A stretch of DNA of 64,000 nt. It comes from Lunularia cruciata (taxonomy: Eukaryota > Streptophyta > Marchantiopsida > Lunulariales > Lunulariaceae). The stretch spans positions 42,575,034 to 42,639,033 of the forward strand of contig OX419762.1 in the NCBI GenBank assembly GCA_948567375.1, written 5' to 3'. This document shows, piece by piece, positions 24,009-35,173 of this stretch (positions are counted from its first letter, which is position 1; every line of letters starts with the position of its first letter). The notes below the pieces were generated by a model. That model did no database searches. It saw only the letters and a program-made list of their open reading frames with translations, and had not been told where the DNA came from. The position numbers were made by a program, and so were the translations under genes.

Positions 24009-25358
24009 TGATTTTTGGCACCACTACTAGAGATACAAACCTAGGAGTATAAGAATACAAAGTGGCTTTGTATATTGCTTGTCCCACAAAAATGAATGTC
24101 TATGTCAAGAGATCAAAGAGAAGAGAGGGTGCATAGATGCAATTTGCAATGTGACTTGCAAGAAGAAGACCGCCAAAAGAACCAACACACTATTGAACAA
24201 TTAGAGAAGGAGTCATTGGACTTGAAACTTCTTCATCATGTACAAGATGCCTTAAGACAACTGAACACTAAAAACAAGAAGTTGGGTGGTGAGATCTACT
24301 TGCACCACCTCATCCTAAATGCAAGAAGGATGCTAGCAGACAAACATATTCACTATGATATAGTACACCAACTTCTCCCAAAAACTATGGAGGAGTTATT
24401 TGAAAGAGTTGATTTGTGACAAGATTGCAGAAATCCTAGCTGAAGAAGAGTGCCAATACATCTTACATAACATCTTCCAATCAGTTTGATGGGATCTTGA
24501 AGAGCAATTTGATGATATTGACACCTTTCCACAACCATGGGTCAAAGAAGTGGAAGCTTTTGTGGAAGACCCACAATTGCATTTGGTACCTTGGGAAGCT
24601 TGTCATGAACTTGAATTATGATCCTTTGAAGGTGATTTGGATCAACCAATTTTGGTACCTTAGTAGCTTAACATTTGACCAATTGCTATGTTGTCACACC
24701 CTATTATGTGACAAGCCTACTAGAAGTACAAGTGGATTGAATGAGATGAGGACTTGAATTTTTTTAATTGAGGAGTTCAAAGTAATTTCCTTTGCCAACA
24801 AGGAACACAAATTTGCCAATAGGTTGTGAATTTTCCTAAGTTTGCTTTGAAAGAAAGCTTGGAGTTGGTATATCCATGTCACTTAGAATGGGTTTAAGCC
24901 AACTGACTAGGTGGAAATTAAGGATATTTTTGTAAACAATTTTGAGAAGTTGATTGTGATACAAGTGTCTTGGCCACACTCAACAATTTGGATCAAAGGA
25001 AGAATGAGAAGTTTAGGGTTTACGGTTTACTTTGAGCAGTTCATGGTATTATTGAACCAAGTACCAAAGCAAGTTGGGGTGGTAGACTACTTGGATGCCC
25101 AAGCCATCACCGGGTTCCTTGGAGGCCTATCACCAGAGTCCAAACTCTTGCAAGAGAGAGGAATGTTACCTCTTTGAACGAGGTATTCAAAGATGTTGCC
25201 CATTAAGAGGTGGCCCACTCTCATTTGGCCAATAACCAAAGAAATCAGGAGCAGAAGGGACAAAAGGTAAGAAGAAGATTGTCTTGCAATCCATCTCCAT
25301 CTTTAGATGACTCCTTGACATCATCAAGTTTATCTTTGTCCTCAAAAGATGATGAAAA
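24009..25358 (+). other. C2 internal region with gag fossil
   Basis: After the primer site, a broken gag-like frame begins near 24096 (charged, coiled-coil-like). Around 24911-25177 a stretch reads FEQFMVLLNQVPKQ and DAQAITGFLGGLSPES. This corresponds closely to the gag end of family E at 63840-64000, also at DNA level. No protease, polymerase or integrase is present. Confidence 0.6.
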
Positions 25359-28300
25359 GTGTGGTACCTATATTTTTCATTTTTTATGAGTTTTAAAGAA
25401 GAAGTGTATTGTTGAAGCCAAATTGATGCCAAATAGAGAAGAAACAAGAAGAATTGTGTGTTTGGTTTTGATCCAAGGAAGTCAACTTCATGTCAAAGGA
25501 AGAAGGACTCAGATTGGACTTAAAAGGTGGTAAACCTAAAGTAAGGAAACCTTACATCAAAGTAATCGACCTGATCCAAAGAAACTATAACAAGTTTTCT
25601 TTGGGCCAAAAAAATCAAGAAGGTGCATTCAAAGAAAATGGCTACTTCAAGAGTAGGATAAAGTTGACAGTGATATGAAAAAGTCATTCAAAATTTGTGA
25701 GTTGCAATTGAAGTTTGATTGAAGAATGACCAAGAATCACAAAGTATAAAATTGTGACTTTGTTGAGCAAATTTTGCAATGCTAAATCATCATCCTATCC
25801 TGCTAAAGAGTTATCCCAAAGGAGTCATACTTATGAGTTGAGTAGTAGGATTGATTTGTGAGAGATTGCAGACTAGAACACGCATGATGCCGACTAAGAG
25901 CAATATGCAGATTTCATCACTTGAAATGTGGAATCTTGCAATTAGAAGATTAAATGTAGTGGCCCAGATTGAAGTCTTAAGCAAGATTTTGATAACTTTT
26001 TTGGCTTAGAGCTAGAACTTGAGCAGGTGGTGTTCTTCCATTAGATATTTCCAAGAGAGAAGGTGAACTAGGTAAAGTGTTTTCACCAGCAAACAAGGTA
26101 GATGATTATGAATTGGAAGATGAATATGCCGCCACATGATTTTTTATTGTTTGCAGAGCATCTCTATTTAGGATTGAATCTTCTCAACATAGAGGAGAAG
26201 AAGGTGATGGTTTCTCACTTCCATATGGACCTTTGTGGAGATACAAACAAAGACAAACTATACTACATGGGGCTGATTCAAGGAGGCAATGAACACTTTG
26301 GCAAGACAAGGCCGCAGAAGATAATGGTAGTGATCATTCCAAGGCCAAGGAAGCAGAGTCAACCTAAGGAGATGACATCACTAGTACAGCCATGAAAGAC
26401 TGGGAGAGTGAACTTGAGGCAAGAGACAATGGTGGTGGACCTATCATCAAGTGCAAAATCAGAAGCAGAAGCCAAGTCCTAGTGCAAGGACTCAAAGGAA
26501 GAAAAAGAAGAGCTCACTCTATATAGCAAGGAATCAAGCAATGAGAGTGAAGGAGAGGCTATGGTCCAACAGTTTGCAGAAGAAGAGGTTGAGGAAGAAG
26601 ATAGGGAGTTCCATGTGTAGATCAAACAAATGGAAGGAGTGATAGCCAGTACCTGGACTTACCCAAAGTGGAGGAGCAAGATGAAGAGCTAATATTGATA
26701 TTTTAGAGAGGAGCAAGATCAAAGAGAAGCTTGCAACTTGCAACTATGGGAACAAGCCAAGCAAAAGAAGACAAATAAAGCTTAGATGAGATCAACTTGA
26801 AGGTGAGGAGATTGTGACTTGGAGGTAAGGCACCAATGGAGGAATCACTTGGTGAAACCAATAACAAAGACAACAAGGAAGAAGAGCTTAGAGGAGTAGA
26901 GTATTTGTAATAGTCTATTCTACTCTACTCTACAATAGCAAAGGACAAAGATAGTTTGTCCTTTGCTATTGTAGTTGTAGCAAAAGAAGAAGGAGATGCA
27001 ACAAGATCATCTAGAGGTAAAAGATGAGTTATAGGTAGTGAAGCGTCTGAGTGATGAAGTCCTACACTTGAATGAAAAGTTAACCCAAGGAGTAGAGGAA
27101 GCCAAAGAACTTTGGGTTGATGTAGTGCTTTGGAAGAAAAGTTTTGAGAACTTGTAAGAGAGTTTTGTGAAGCATGGAAGTGATCTAGGATGTCAAGAAG
27201 AAGAGTTGAAGGAGGAAAAGGTGACATTTGAGAAATTGAAGGTGGAGTTTAATTAAGCACAACTTGAGGTAATACACTCCAAGGCTCTTGTAGTGGTAAG
27301 TGAACATGAGTTGGAAAGATTGAGATCGGTTGCTGTGGAGAAGGATTGGGCATGTCAATAAGAATTGGCAAGCAGAGATCAAGAGGAAGAGAGGTTGTAG
27401 GACCTGATTAAACAAGCAAAGACTCAGATTGGCTACCAAATGGATGAGAAGAAGTCATTAAAGGCAAAGCATGAGGAAGAATTAAGATGCTTTGGGAGAA
27501 GTTGAAAGAAGAGATGACTTGGGAGGAGTCAATTTAGGAGACGATATCGGGTCAATGGAGGAAATCATTGGGAGGCTAAAGGTGATGTTAAGCATTGAAG
27601 CCAAGGTCAAGTTGAAGGAGTCAAGACTGCACAAATTAAAATTGCTTGTGTTGGAAACTAGAAAGTAGAAGGCAAAGGATGTAGACATGAACATTTTTAA
27701 TTCATCTTTGAGGCAAAGTAGATAGGAATATTGTTGAAATAGGAGACAATGTATGTCTCAAACTAGATTTAGTTAGATTGGAGTAAGATGAAATTTGCAA
27801 TAGTGTGAAGGAGAAGAAAGAAATCAGATGTGAAGTAGTTGAAGTAGGAGTGCAAGTGACTTTTGGTGAGTTACCTAAGTTGTGTGAAGTAATCAGAGTA
27901 GAGAAGGAAGAACTAGTAAGTATATTCATGACTTCAATTTCAATGCAGATTGAAGATAGGACAAGCATAAAAGAAGAAGTAGATATAGTGAAGGAAATTG
28001 AAGCACATGAGACACTTGTAGAAGATTTGGGTGTAGAGGCCAAAGTAGAAGTAGACATTGGATTGGATTAGTGGTAATAGATGGAGATTTGAAGCAATAG
28101 ATATGAAAAAGTAGAGTGACAATTTGGATCTATGGATTTATAACACAACAATTGAAGTGATTTAGGTAGCTTTGGTAACTATTGATTGCTCCTCCTATTT
28201 AAATGAGGCATTTGTAGTGTTATGTTATTTAGTATCATAGTTTCAAAGGTGAGTAAAGTAGTGCTTGTCATTTTAGCTTAATTCTGAGTATCAATCCTAT

Positions 28301-28673
28301 ATTTGTGTTTATGAATATTTGGAGAAGTTCAAATTGTAGGTGGAGTGTGTTAGATGTTGGATTTTGCAACTCTAATTCTATTCTGTGTGCTTGATCCTGA
28401 GTGGAATGAAATCAAGGCAATGCCTTGACAAATTTGTGAGGAATTGTAGTGTTGGTAGTATCTTGCATTTGTGATCATAATGTGGGATTGATGCAAAGCA
28501 AATTTGATTGAGGAAGTTTTGTGTGGTGAAGTTGTGTGAGGAGTGGAACATAGTTTCAAGGCAAAGTTACTTTGTGGTGAAGTATCCTTCTTTAGAAGAA
28601 TTGTATCATCATAATCACTATTGATTTGGAAAGGATTTAGAGAATTGTGATTATGGGTGATGTTTATTTGGGA
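25359..28673 (+). repeat. C2 3' LTR, truncated
   Basis: Begins TGTGGTACC after a purine tract and follows the 5' LTR until about 28665, where reverse family D LTR sequence takes over. The last few hundred bases expected from the 5' copy are absent here. Confidence 0.7.
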
Positions 28674-29338
28674 TGTTGTGTGTATACACATTGCTACACA
28701 ACATACATTGCTATCCAACATCACACACTATAGAAGCACAACTCATGCATAAGTCATACATGGACTCTAAAGTGCCACAATAATCAGTTTTTTTACACCA
28801 CTCAAATCAACTCAACTCAAATCAAAACTTGATTTTTCACTCTATAAATTGCCAACAACTAGGCACTAATTACAGTCAAGCCACACCCACTCTAGCTAAG
28901 AGAATTTGGGTGACACTCGCTGGCCTTTGTCGACCATAACCAGGAACTCAAAGGCTCATCATTAGAGAAGTGAGCTCTCTAGAGCTGCACTTCAAAAGTA
29001 TTCCCCTAAACTTGAGCTAGGTCTAAAACCCTAATGGTCCCACTGATGGCACACCCAGCGGTGCAAATAGTGCAAAGTGACGGTGGGCTCCACCATAAAG
29101 TCAATACCCCGAACACAAAATCTGACCGTTGAAAAATAGTCTATGAGTGATTGCTAAAATACCTCTAACTACTATCATTGAAACTCTAGTGTTTGAGCAA
29201 TCTAGATGCAAAGCTACAAATGGTGTGACAACTATTATGCATATACACATTGCTACACAACATACATCACTGTCCAACATCACACACTATGGAAGCACAA
29301 CTCACACATAAGTCATACATGGAGTCTAAAGTGCCACA
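28674..29338 (-). repeat. Reverse D 3' LTR region
   Basis: On the minus strand: a 110-bp segment from TGTGGCAC (29338), the 450-bp core (about 29226-28784), and the 110-bp segment again, ending CACAACA at 28674. This matches 763-1424. A purine-rich tract (AACTAAGGAGGCAAT) precedes it at about 29339-29353. Confidence 0.65.
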
Positions 29339-29514
29339 ATTGCCTCCTTAGTTGGCAGTTAGGTCCCTCTAACTCTAGATAGCCATCTACTCCAAGTATA
29401 TGGTATACCCTATAGTGAGCAAAAGATCAAGAGGCTGGGTATTGTTGAGCCCCATCGTTAGTCACTTATCTGCAATCTATACCATAAAGGATGAACTAGC
29501 TATTAGTCAAGTAC

Positions 29515-29700
29515 ATCTAGGGCATAACCATTGTCCCTAAGGAACCACCATGAGGGGAGGAGTCATACATGCCATATGCCATCCTCTCGAACAACTATTG
29601 TAAACTAACGTAGTAGCAGCTCCACCAAAAGAGCCGCATAATATACACTGCAAGCCTGCACATACAAGTTCCAAACTTGGGTCCATAATACCATCAATGT
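29515..29700 (-). other. PHD-finger-like C-terminal domain of reverse D (fossil)
   Basis: It has CILC, then LVYNSCSRGWHMAC, TPPL, and WLCPRC before the end of the frame. This follows the PHD pattern C-x2-C ... C-x4-H-x2-C ... C-x2-C with one Cys position unclear. It is the counterpart of 401-592, so the domain belongs to the family and is not a chance feature of one copy. It is preceded by an element-specific segment (VFEGHDGVFWKDHV) after integrase. Confidence 0.68.
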
Positions 29701-30177
29701 TTGGGAGGTGGTATGGTGCACAACTGCTCACATGATCCTTCCAAAAAACACCATCATGTCCTTCAAACACAAGGACTCTAGATGGCAAAACCTAATGCAC
29801 TCTCAAGTTAGTGCGGCTTGTAGAAACATCAAGTGTTGTTGGTGTTGTGTTTTGTAGATATAGATAGTCACCTAGATGAAATCAATGGATCAAGGGTCTA
29901 TAACCTCCTCCTCAAATACTAACATAGTGTATGGTATCTCTATGCTGAGCAATTTCCAAGTTCTCAAAGGCCATTGACATCACTCTCCAAAAGATCTTTG
30001 CCCGTTGAGAACATGCATCCATCCATACATTTGGATCATCCAAGTCCAAGACTATCTTAGCATTTCAAGAATTGTTGTAGGTTAATTTGGATCTCATCCA
30101 TAGAGTAGAAAGTAAGGAGAGAAGGATGCTAAAAAGGCTTGCCGGTTGAACCAATAGCCCATGGCCAACCAAGGTAA

Positions 30178-32300
30178 CTAGAGATCCCAATCTCCCAAGT
30201 GGCCTATTTGCAAACCATACTTCCATAATCCTCTCTTCATTGTATGAACCACTCTCTCTACTAAGCCATCTACCTCAGTGTGATTTTGAGAGGTAGTATA
30301 ATGATCAATCAAAGCCTTGTCAAAGACCTGAAACTCTCCCAAGAACTCTATACCTTGATCAGTCAAAACCTCAATTGGTATACCAAAATGACTAAGAACC
30401 TGATCTAGGAACAAGTAATTTGTCCCTTCATTGGACTTGTTAAGAAGTACCACCAACTCAATCCACTTGGGGAAGTGCTCCACCATTGCCAAAACATACC
30501 AATGATGTCTCACAGTCAACGGTAAAGGTCTAGTAAAGTCCAAACTCCAATGGTAACCCAACTCCATGATAGGTAATGGGTGTACTTGTGGTGTAGGAGC
30601 ATTAAATGATGCTCTAACTTGGTCACAAACCACGCATCTGGCAACAAACTATTGTACAATCTTGCAACAAACTATTGTACATTGGTTTGCATATCGTGCC
30701 ACCAATGATGACTCTGGAGTAAGCTATATGTACGCTTTACTCCAAAATGTACTAGCTCTTCATGAGCATGACGGACCAATTGTAGTCTTTGAGATGGAAG
30801 TGGTACTACTCTCACTCTACTATCCTCCCATACATGCAAAAGATGTCTACTCTCCAATCTAAACCGCCTAGCTTGTTGAAAGACACGGTCTCTCTCCTTG
30901 GCTCTAACTGTGCCACCCACAACACAAGTGCAAGGATAGCCCACCACTAAGATATCATCATGCATGTCTTGCTGAACTATACTAATATCTTCATTCTTTG
31001 GATCTGTGACCTCAATAACTCCTCTTGTATGCACTAAGAGAGATACCACCTAAGTCTCATAAATACAAAGAAAAGTAGATGTATGCCAACCTAGCATTAT
31101 TTCCTCATTTGTCTCACCATGCCAACATGCTCTAATCTTATTCTATTGGCTTGGACATGGATTTCTACTCAACCCATTTGCATCATGGATCACCACTCTA
31201 GGTTTATGTATAATTGTGAAATCATACTCTTGTAAAATCAGAGCACATTATGCAAGCTTCCTTGAAAGCTTGTTGGACTCCATCAACCACTTTAGTGGTT
31301 GGTTATCAATGATGAGAGTAAAGGGGTTACCAAATAGGTAACATCGGAAATGTGCTATTGCCCAAACTGTTGCCAAGCACTCTCCCTCATATGAACTATA
31401 CTTTGCCTCCACTAAATTCTTAGAGCGACTAGCATAGGCTAACAAAAACTCCTTCTCCTCATCATCATGGTGGGTGAGCACTATTCCAAGCCCTAACATA
31501 CTCCAATCAATGTGAACCTGAAATGGTCGCCCTTTGATTGGTCTCCTCAAAATAGGAGCAAATATCAACCTCTCTTTGAGCTCTTCAAAAGCTCTCTCCT
31601 GATCATCTTCCCAACACCACTCTTGTGTAAGCTTGGTCAGCTTCATCAAGGCCTTGGCAATGGCACCAAATCCTCTAACATAGTGGTGATAAAATTTTCC
31701 AACCCAAGGAATGCTCGCACTTTGCTCACGTCCGTAGGTTGAGGAATACATGCAATAGCCTCCACCTTGGTCTATTGAACACCAAGTCCTCTAAGGTAGA
31801 TAGTGTGACCCAAATACTCAACTTGCTCATGGCAGAACCTATACTTCTGAAGATTTAATTTGAGTCCATGAGATCTCAACCTCTCAAACACCTCCAACAA
31901 ATGTCTCTCATGTTCCTCCACCGTAGTGCTATAAACCAAAATGTCATCAGTATAGCACCAAGCAAAATCCAATCCGGCTAGGATCCTATCCATGACCCTC
32001 AAGAACTCACCAAGATGTTCTTTAACCCAAATGGTAAAAACCTCTATTGATATAACACACCCGTGCCGTGAGAATCAATAGCCCAAAATGCTATCTTGGA
32101 CTTATTGTCCTCTTTGATCGTCAATTGATGATATCTTGCTCAAAGATCCAAAGTGTTGAAGACCTTTGCATGCCCAATCATATCAAAGTTCTCCTCTGAT
32201 GTAGGCATGGCATACCAATCAGCCCTAGTCTATTGGTTGATAGGACGGTAATCTCCACACATCTGCCTATCTGTGTAGTTGGCATGCATAATATTTCTTG
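30178..32300 (-). other. Reverse D pol remains: RT, RNase H, integrase
   Basis: Integrase core: SLDFTRPL holds the first Asp, LTDQGIEF the second, DGLVERVV the Glu. Upstream, the zinc-binding part contains HAHEELVHFGVKRTY. RNase H shows HIDWSMLGLG, SSYEGECLATVWA and DNQPLKWL. The RT active site is YTDDILVYS, followed by FERLRSHGLKLN. All follow Ty3/gypsy order. Broken in several places. Confidence 0.8.
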
Positions 32301-33064
32301 GCTAGCATTATTATAGCTGATGCATACTCTCCATGTGAAATCTCCACCAAACCAGCCTCAAAAAGATCAATACTCTGGCTCTGAATCAATGCTTGCTCCA
32401 TGTCACCATATTGATAAGGATGTCAAGAAATTGGTGTATTGCTAGTCAGCTCAATCTGTATACTAGGTCCTTTCAAAGCACCCAAATCTTTCATACTAAA
32501 GGAAAAACAACTTGTGTAGCTCCTCAAGAACCTCCAAACCCTTCATCTTTCCTCTCTTGTAAGCTTGGGTCCAAGATCTAGCTCCCAAGTATTGTAGGAG
32601 TGGAAGATATATTGACTAGCTGTAATATTGGATCCTTGAGAGCAATAGTGTCATGCTTCCAACCACTAGAGGTTCCAACCTTAGTGTGAAAAACTTCCTT
32701 TGATCTGGCTGCAAGTTCCATACATCTTCTAGCTTCATTTCAAGTAGACCAAGGGTGTAATCCAAGTAGACCATGCTCACCTAGATGGACTCCAAGTAGA
32801 CCACTTTCCCTAGTAGCCACTGGTTGTGTCCCAAGAACACCTTGCCCACTCGGTCCATCACCCCCAACATGTGCCTAAATCGTCTTGATAGGCACATGGC
32901 TCACAAGTGTTTGAGTGGTGATGCCTATCAAGCACATCCTACATTGCTTTTCCACGCCAAGGCTCACAATCGAGGTCAAACAGTTCAGGTCCATAGCCTG
33001 ACCTAACATCCAAGATATCATCAACAATGATGTGGTCTAGTCACTGAATCCCATCATAAGCGTG

Positions 33065-33665
33065 CTATAGAACCTCTCTAGGTAAGAGGTTTGTCCACCA
33101 AAGATGAAGTTGATGAGCCAATGATCCCACTCTGGCTGCATCTAACAAAACAATAGGTCCTATCCAAGAATGGACCTGATGTGTACTCACCACCAGCTGG
33201 GTGCAAGAATTGCCCATCCAAGGGATGTTCTCCAAAATGTAAGCTAGAGACACAAAATGATGAACTTGGAGATGTTGTAATATCCGTAACATCTTCCAAA
33301 ACACCCTAAAATGAGGATCCTAAAGACCCAAACCTTAGCCAACATGTGTATGTCCCTGACATGGCCATCCAAAAATCACCAAATGAACATACCCATATCT
33401 CTTTAGATCATATGCCTTGAGCAAGGAAATGTCTGCTGATAGGGCTTTATCGTAACCTCTAACTGTTGATATCGGTAATAACTCAAGTATGTGTAACCAA
33501 TAAGCCAAGTGCGCCACATGATAGAGAGAGACTTGCCTAACAGTCTCATCTCTCTCCACATACAAGTACCTATGTACTTGTATACCCGCTTGTAGTACTA
33601 TAGCTAGTCAAGTGCTAATCCCACCAAACAACTCCAATAGACATACTCCCTCTATTGAACACTTC
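33065..33665 (-). other. DNA cytosine-5 methyltransferase-like domain in reverse D (fossil)
   Basis: In one minus-strand frame the C5-MTase motifs appear in order. Motif I (LLELFGGIST, the SAM-binding loop) is at 33611-33643, motif II (VERDE) near 33545-33560 and motif IV with the catalytic Pro-Cys (GWPCQGHTHVG) at about 33335-33372. Motif VI (ILENIP) is at 33221-33240. A motif VIII-like stretch is at 33085-33125 (DAARVG then LHLWWTN). These enzymes transfer a methyl group from SAM to cytosine in DNA. GIQVHRY after motif I recalls the DNMT3/DRM group, but placement needs a tree. It lies between protease and RT. Broken here. Confidence 0.78.
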
Positions 33666-34735
33666 CAAGCAATGAGCGTGGTATCTAGAGGTGTCAAGCT
33701 TATCAACTCTATAGGCTCATTCTCACACTGGTCTCTTGTTGGTACAAAGGCTCCACTCCAAACTTATTGCACCAACTAATTTGCATGTTGCTACAATGCC
33801 TCCTCCAAACTCCACAATGGAACATCCAAGGTGGATGGAACAATCCCACTTGTACTCCAAATCCGAGTGATCTACTCTAGACTAGAGTATCCTCTGCATG
33901 GGCGTTGCTCTCAAATAAATCACCAGGCCAAGTAACTACACCATTGAAAGCTAAAACTGATGCTACTAGGGTCTCGGACTATAATGCGCCAAGACTACCA
34001 CTACTGAAAAGTATTGGTAGGTGACATACTTGTCCCTCACCAAACTGCCAACCTAGTCTATAGGAGGCTATCTCCTCCCAATAGTCAATACTGAAACCCA
34101 TGGGTTATAACATTGCTTCCCCAACTAGCACATCACATGACTTAGTTATTGTCGCAATAGCCTAAGCTCTCACCATCGAGCTATCAATTGGGTGACTAGG
34201 CTGAACAACAAGCTCCCCATGTGTGATGTATTGTGTCAAACCACCACCTAGAGATGTTTGGATTTGAAATGGACACCTTTCCACATCGGTCTTCTATAAC
34301 TCTAGATCGACAACTACAGCCTTCCCTAACATAAGAGGCTATGCACCAGAGTCAAGTAAGACCTCTATGGTGTATAGACCTTTCCTAAAGATCCCACCAA
34401 ACAACCCTCTAGTTAACCAATAGGACAACACCAAGTGTGAATTGTGCTCTCTCAAAGGCCGGTCTAGCTGGCTACTCCTCCAATCTAGCCACTACTGCTT
34501 GCAATAAACCATTGGTTGTTGAGTGGATCCTATGCTCCTCAACCAAGTCAGCTCCACTATCAACCACCTCTACTCTTGAAGCAAGAACCACATCATCCCT
34601 TCTCTCACAAAGCATGGCAACCAACCGGAACACTGGAGCTAGGTCAACTCTCAATGTTAACATATCAGTAGCTGAAAACCAAGGGCAATGTATAATCAAT
34701 TGAGCCACCTCCAACATCGTGCTACGTGTCATGGC

Positions 34736-35173
34736 ACTTGTTGTGTTGCATCTAGATTGCTCGGACACTGGAGTTCCAATGATAGTAGTTAGAGGCATTT
34801 TGGTAGTTACTCATAGACTACTTTCTGACGGTTAGATTTTGTGTTTAGGGTACTAACTTCATGGCGGGGCCCACCATCACTTGCATCATCCACATTGTCA
34901 GGTGTACCGTCAATAGGACCATTGGGTTGAGACCTAAGTTGAAATCAAGAGTATACCCTGGAAGTGTAGCACTAGAGAGCTGACTTCTTTGATGTTGAGC
35001 CTTTGAGTTCTTGGCTAGAGTGAACAGAAAGCCAGCGAGCGTCACATGGATTCTCTTAGCTAGAGTGGGTGTGACTTGATTGTAATCAATGCCCTCTTGT
35101 TGGCAAGTTGTTGAGGATCAGATCAAGTATTGATCTGAGTTCAGTTGATTTGAGTTGTAAACAATCTGATTAC
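34736..35173 (+). repeat. Forward D 5' LTR core
   Basis: Matches the 450-bp D core from GTTGCATCTAG to GATTACA. The 110-bp segment that follows the core in the 3' copies is absent; instead ATTAGAGAAGTGAG follows, as at 18600, in the place of a primer site. The left edge merges with the reverse D within about 10 bp. Confidence 0.6.

Larger units (their letters stand above)
19544..28673 (+). mobile_element. C2: large non-autonomous LTR element (LARD-like)
   Basis: Two very long direct repeats, 19544-24008 (about 3.8 kb once the solo LTR inside is excluded) and 25359-28673, flank only 1.35 kb of internal sequence. They begin TGTGGTACC, and the left one ends GTTGTCACA. Next to it lies a tDNA-Asp-like primer site (TTTTTGGCACCAC), and before the right one a purine tract (AAAAGATGATGAAAAG). 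These are the signs of an LTR element with giant LTRs and no pol. The internal region carries only gag-like fossils. The right LTR is cut short where the reverse D element begins. Old, with many breaks. Confidence 0.75.
28674..34735 (-). mobile_element. Reverse family D Ty3/gypsy element with methyltransferase and PHD domains
   Basis: Read on the minus strand, the order is protease (aspartic DSGA near 34340), C5-methyltransferase-like domain (33065-33665), reverse transcriptase (YTDD within 31772-32002), RNase H (31248-31751), integrase (30178-31049), PHD-finger-like end (29515-29700) and LTR (28674-29338). Gag and the 5' LTR are missing. The right edge near 34735 abuts the 5' LTR of the forward D copy. 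The gene order RT-RH-IN is Ty3/gypsy. It is an old copy with many breaks. The right boundary is good to about 10 bp. Confidence 0.8.
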
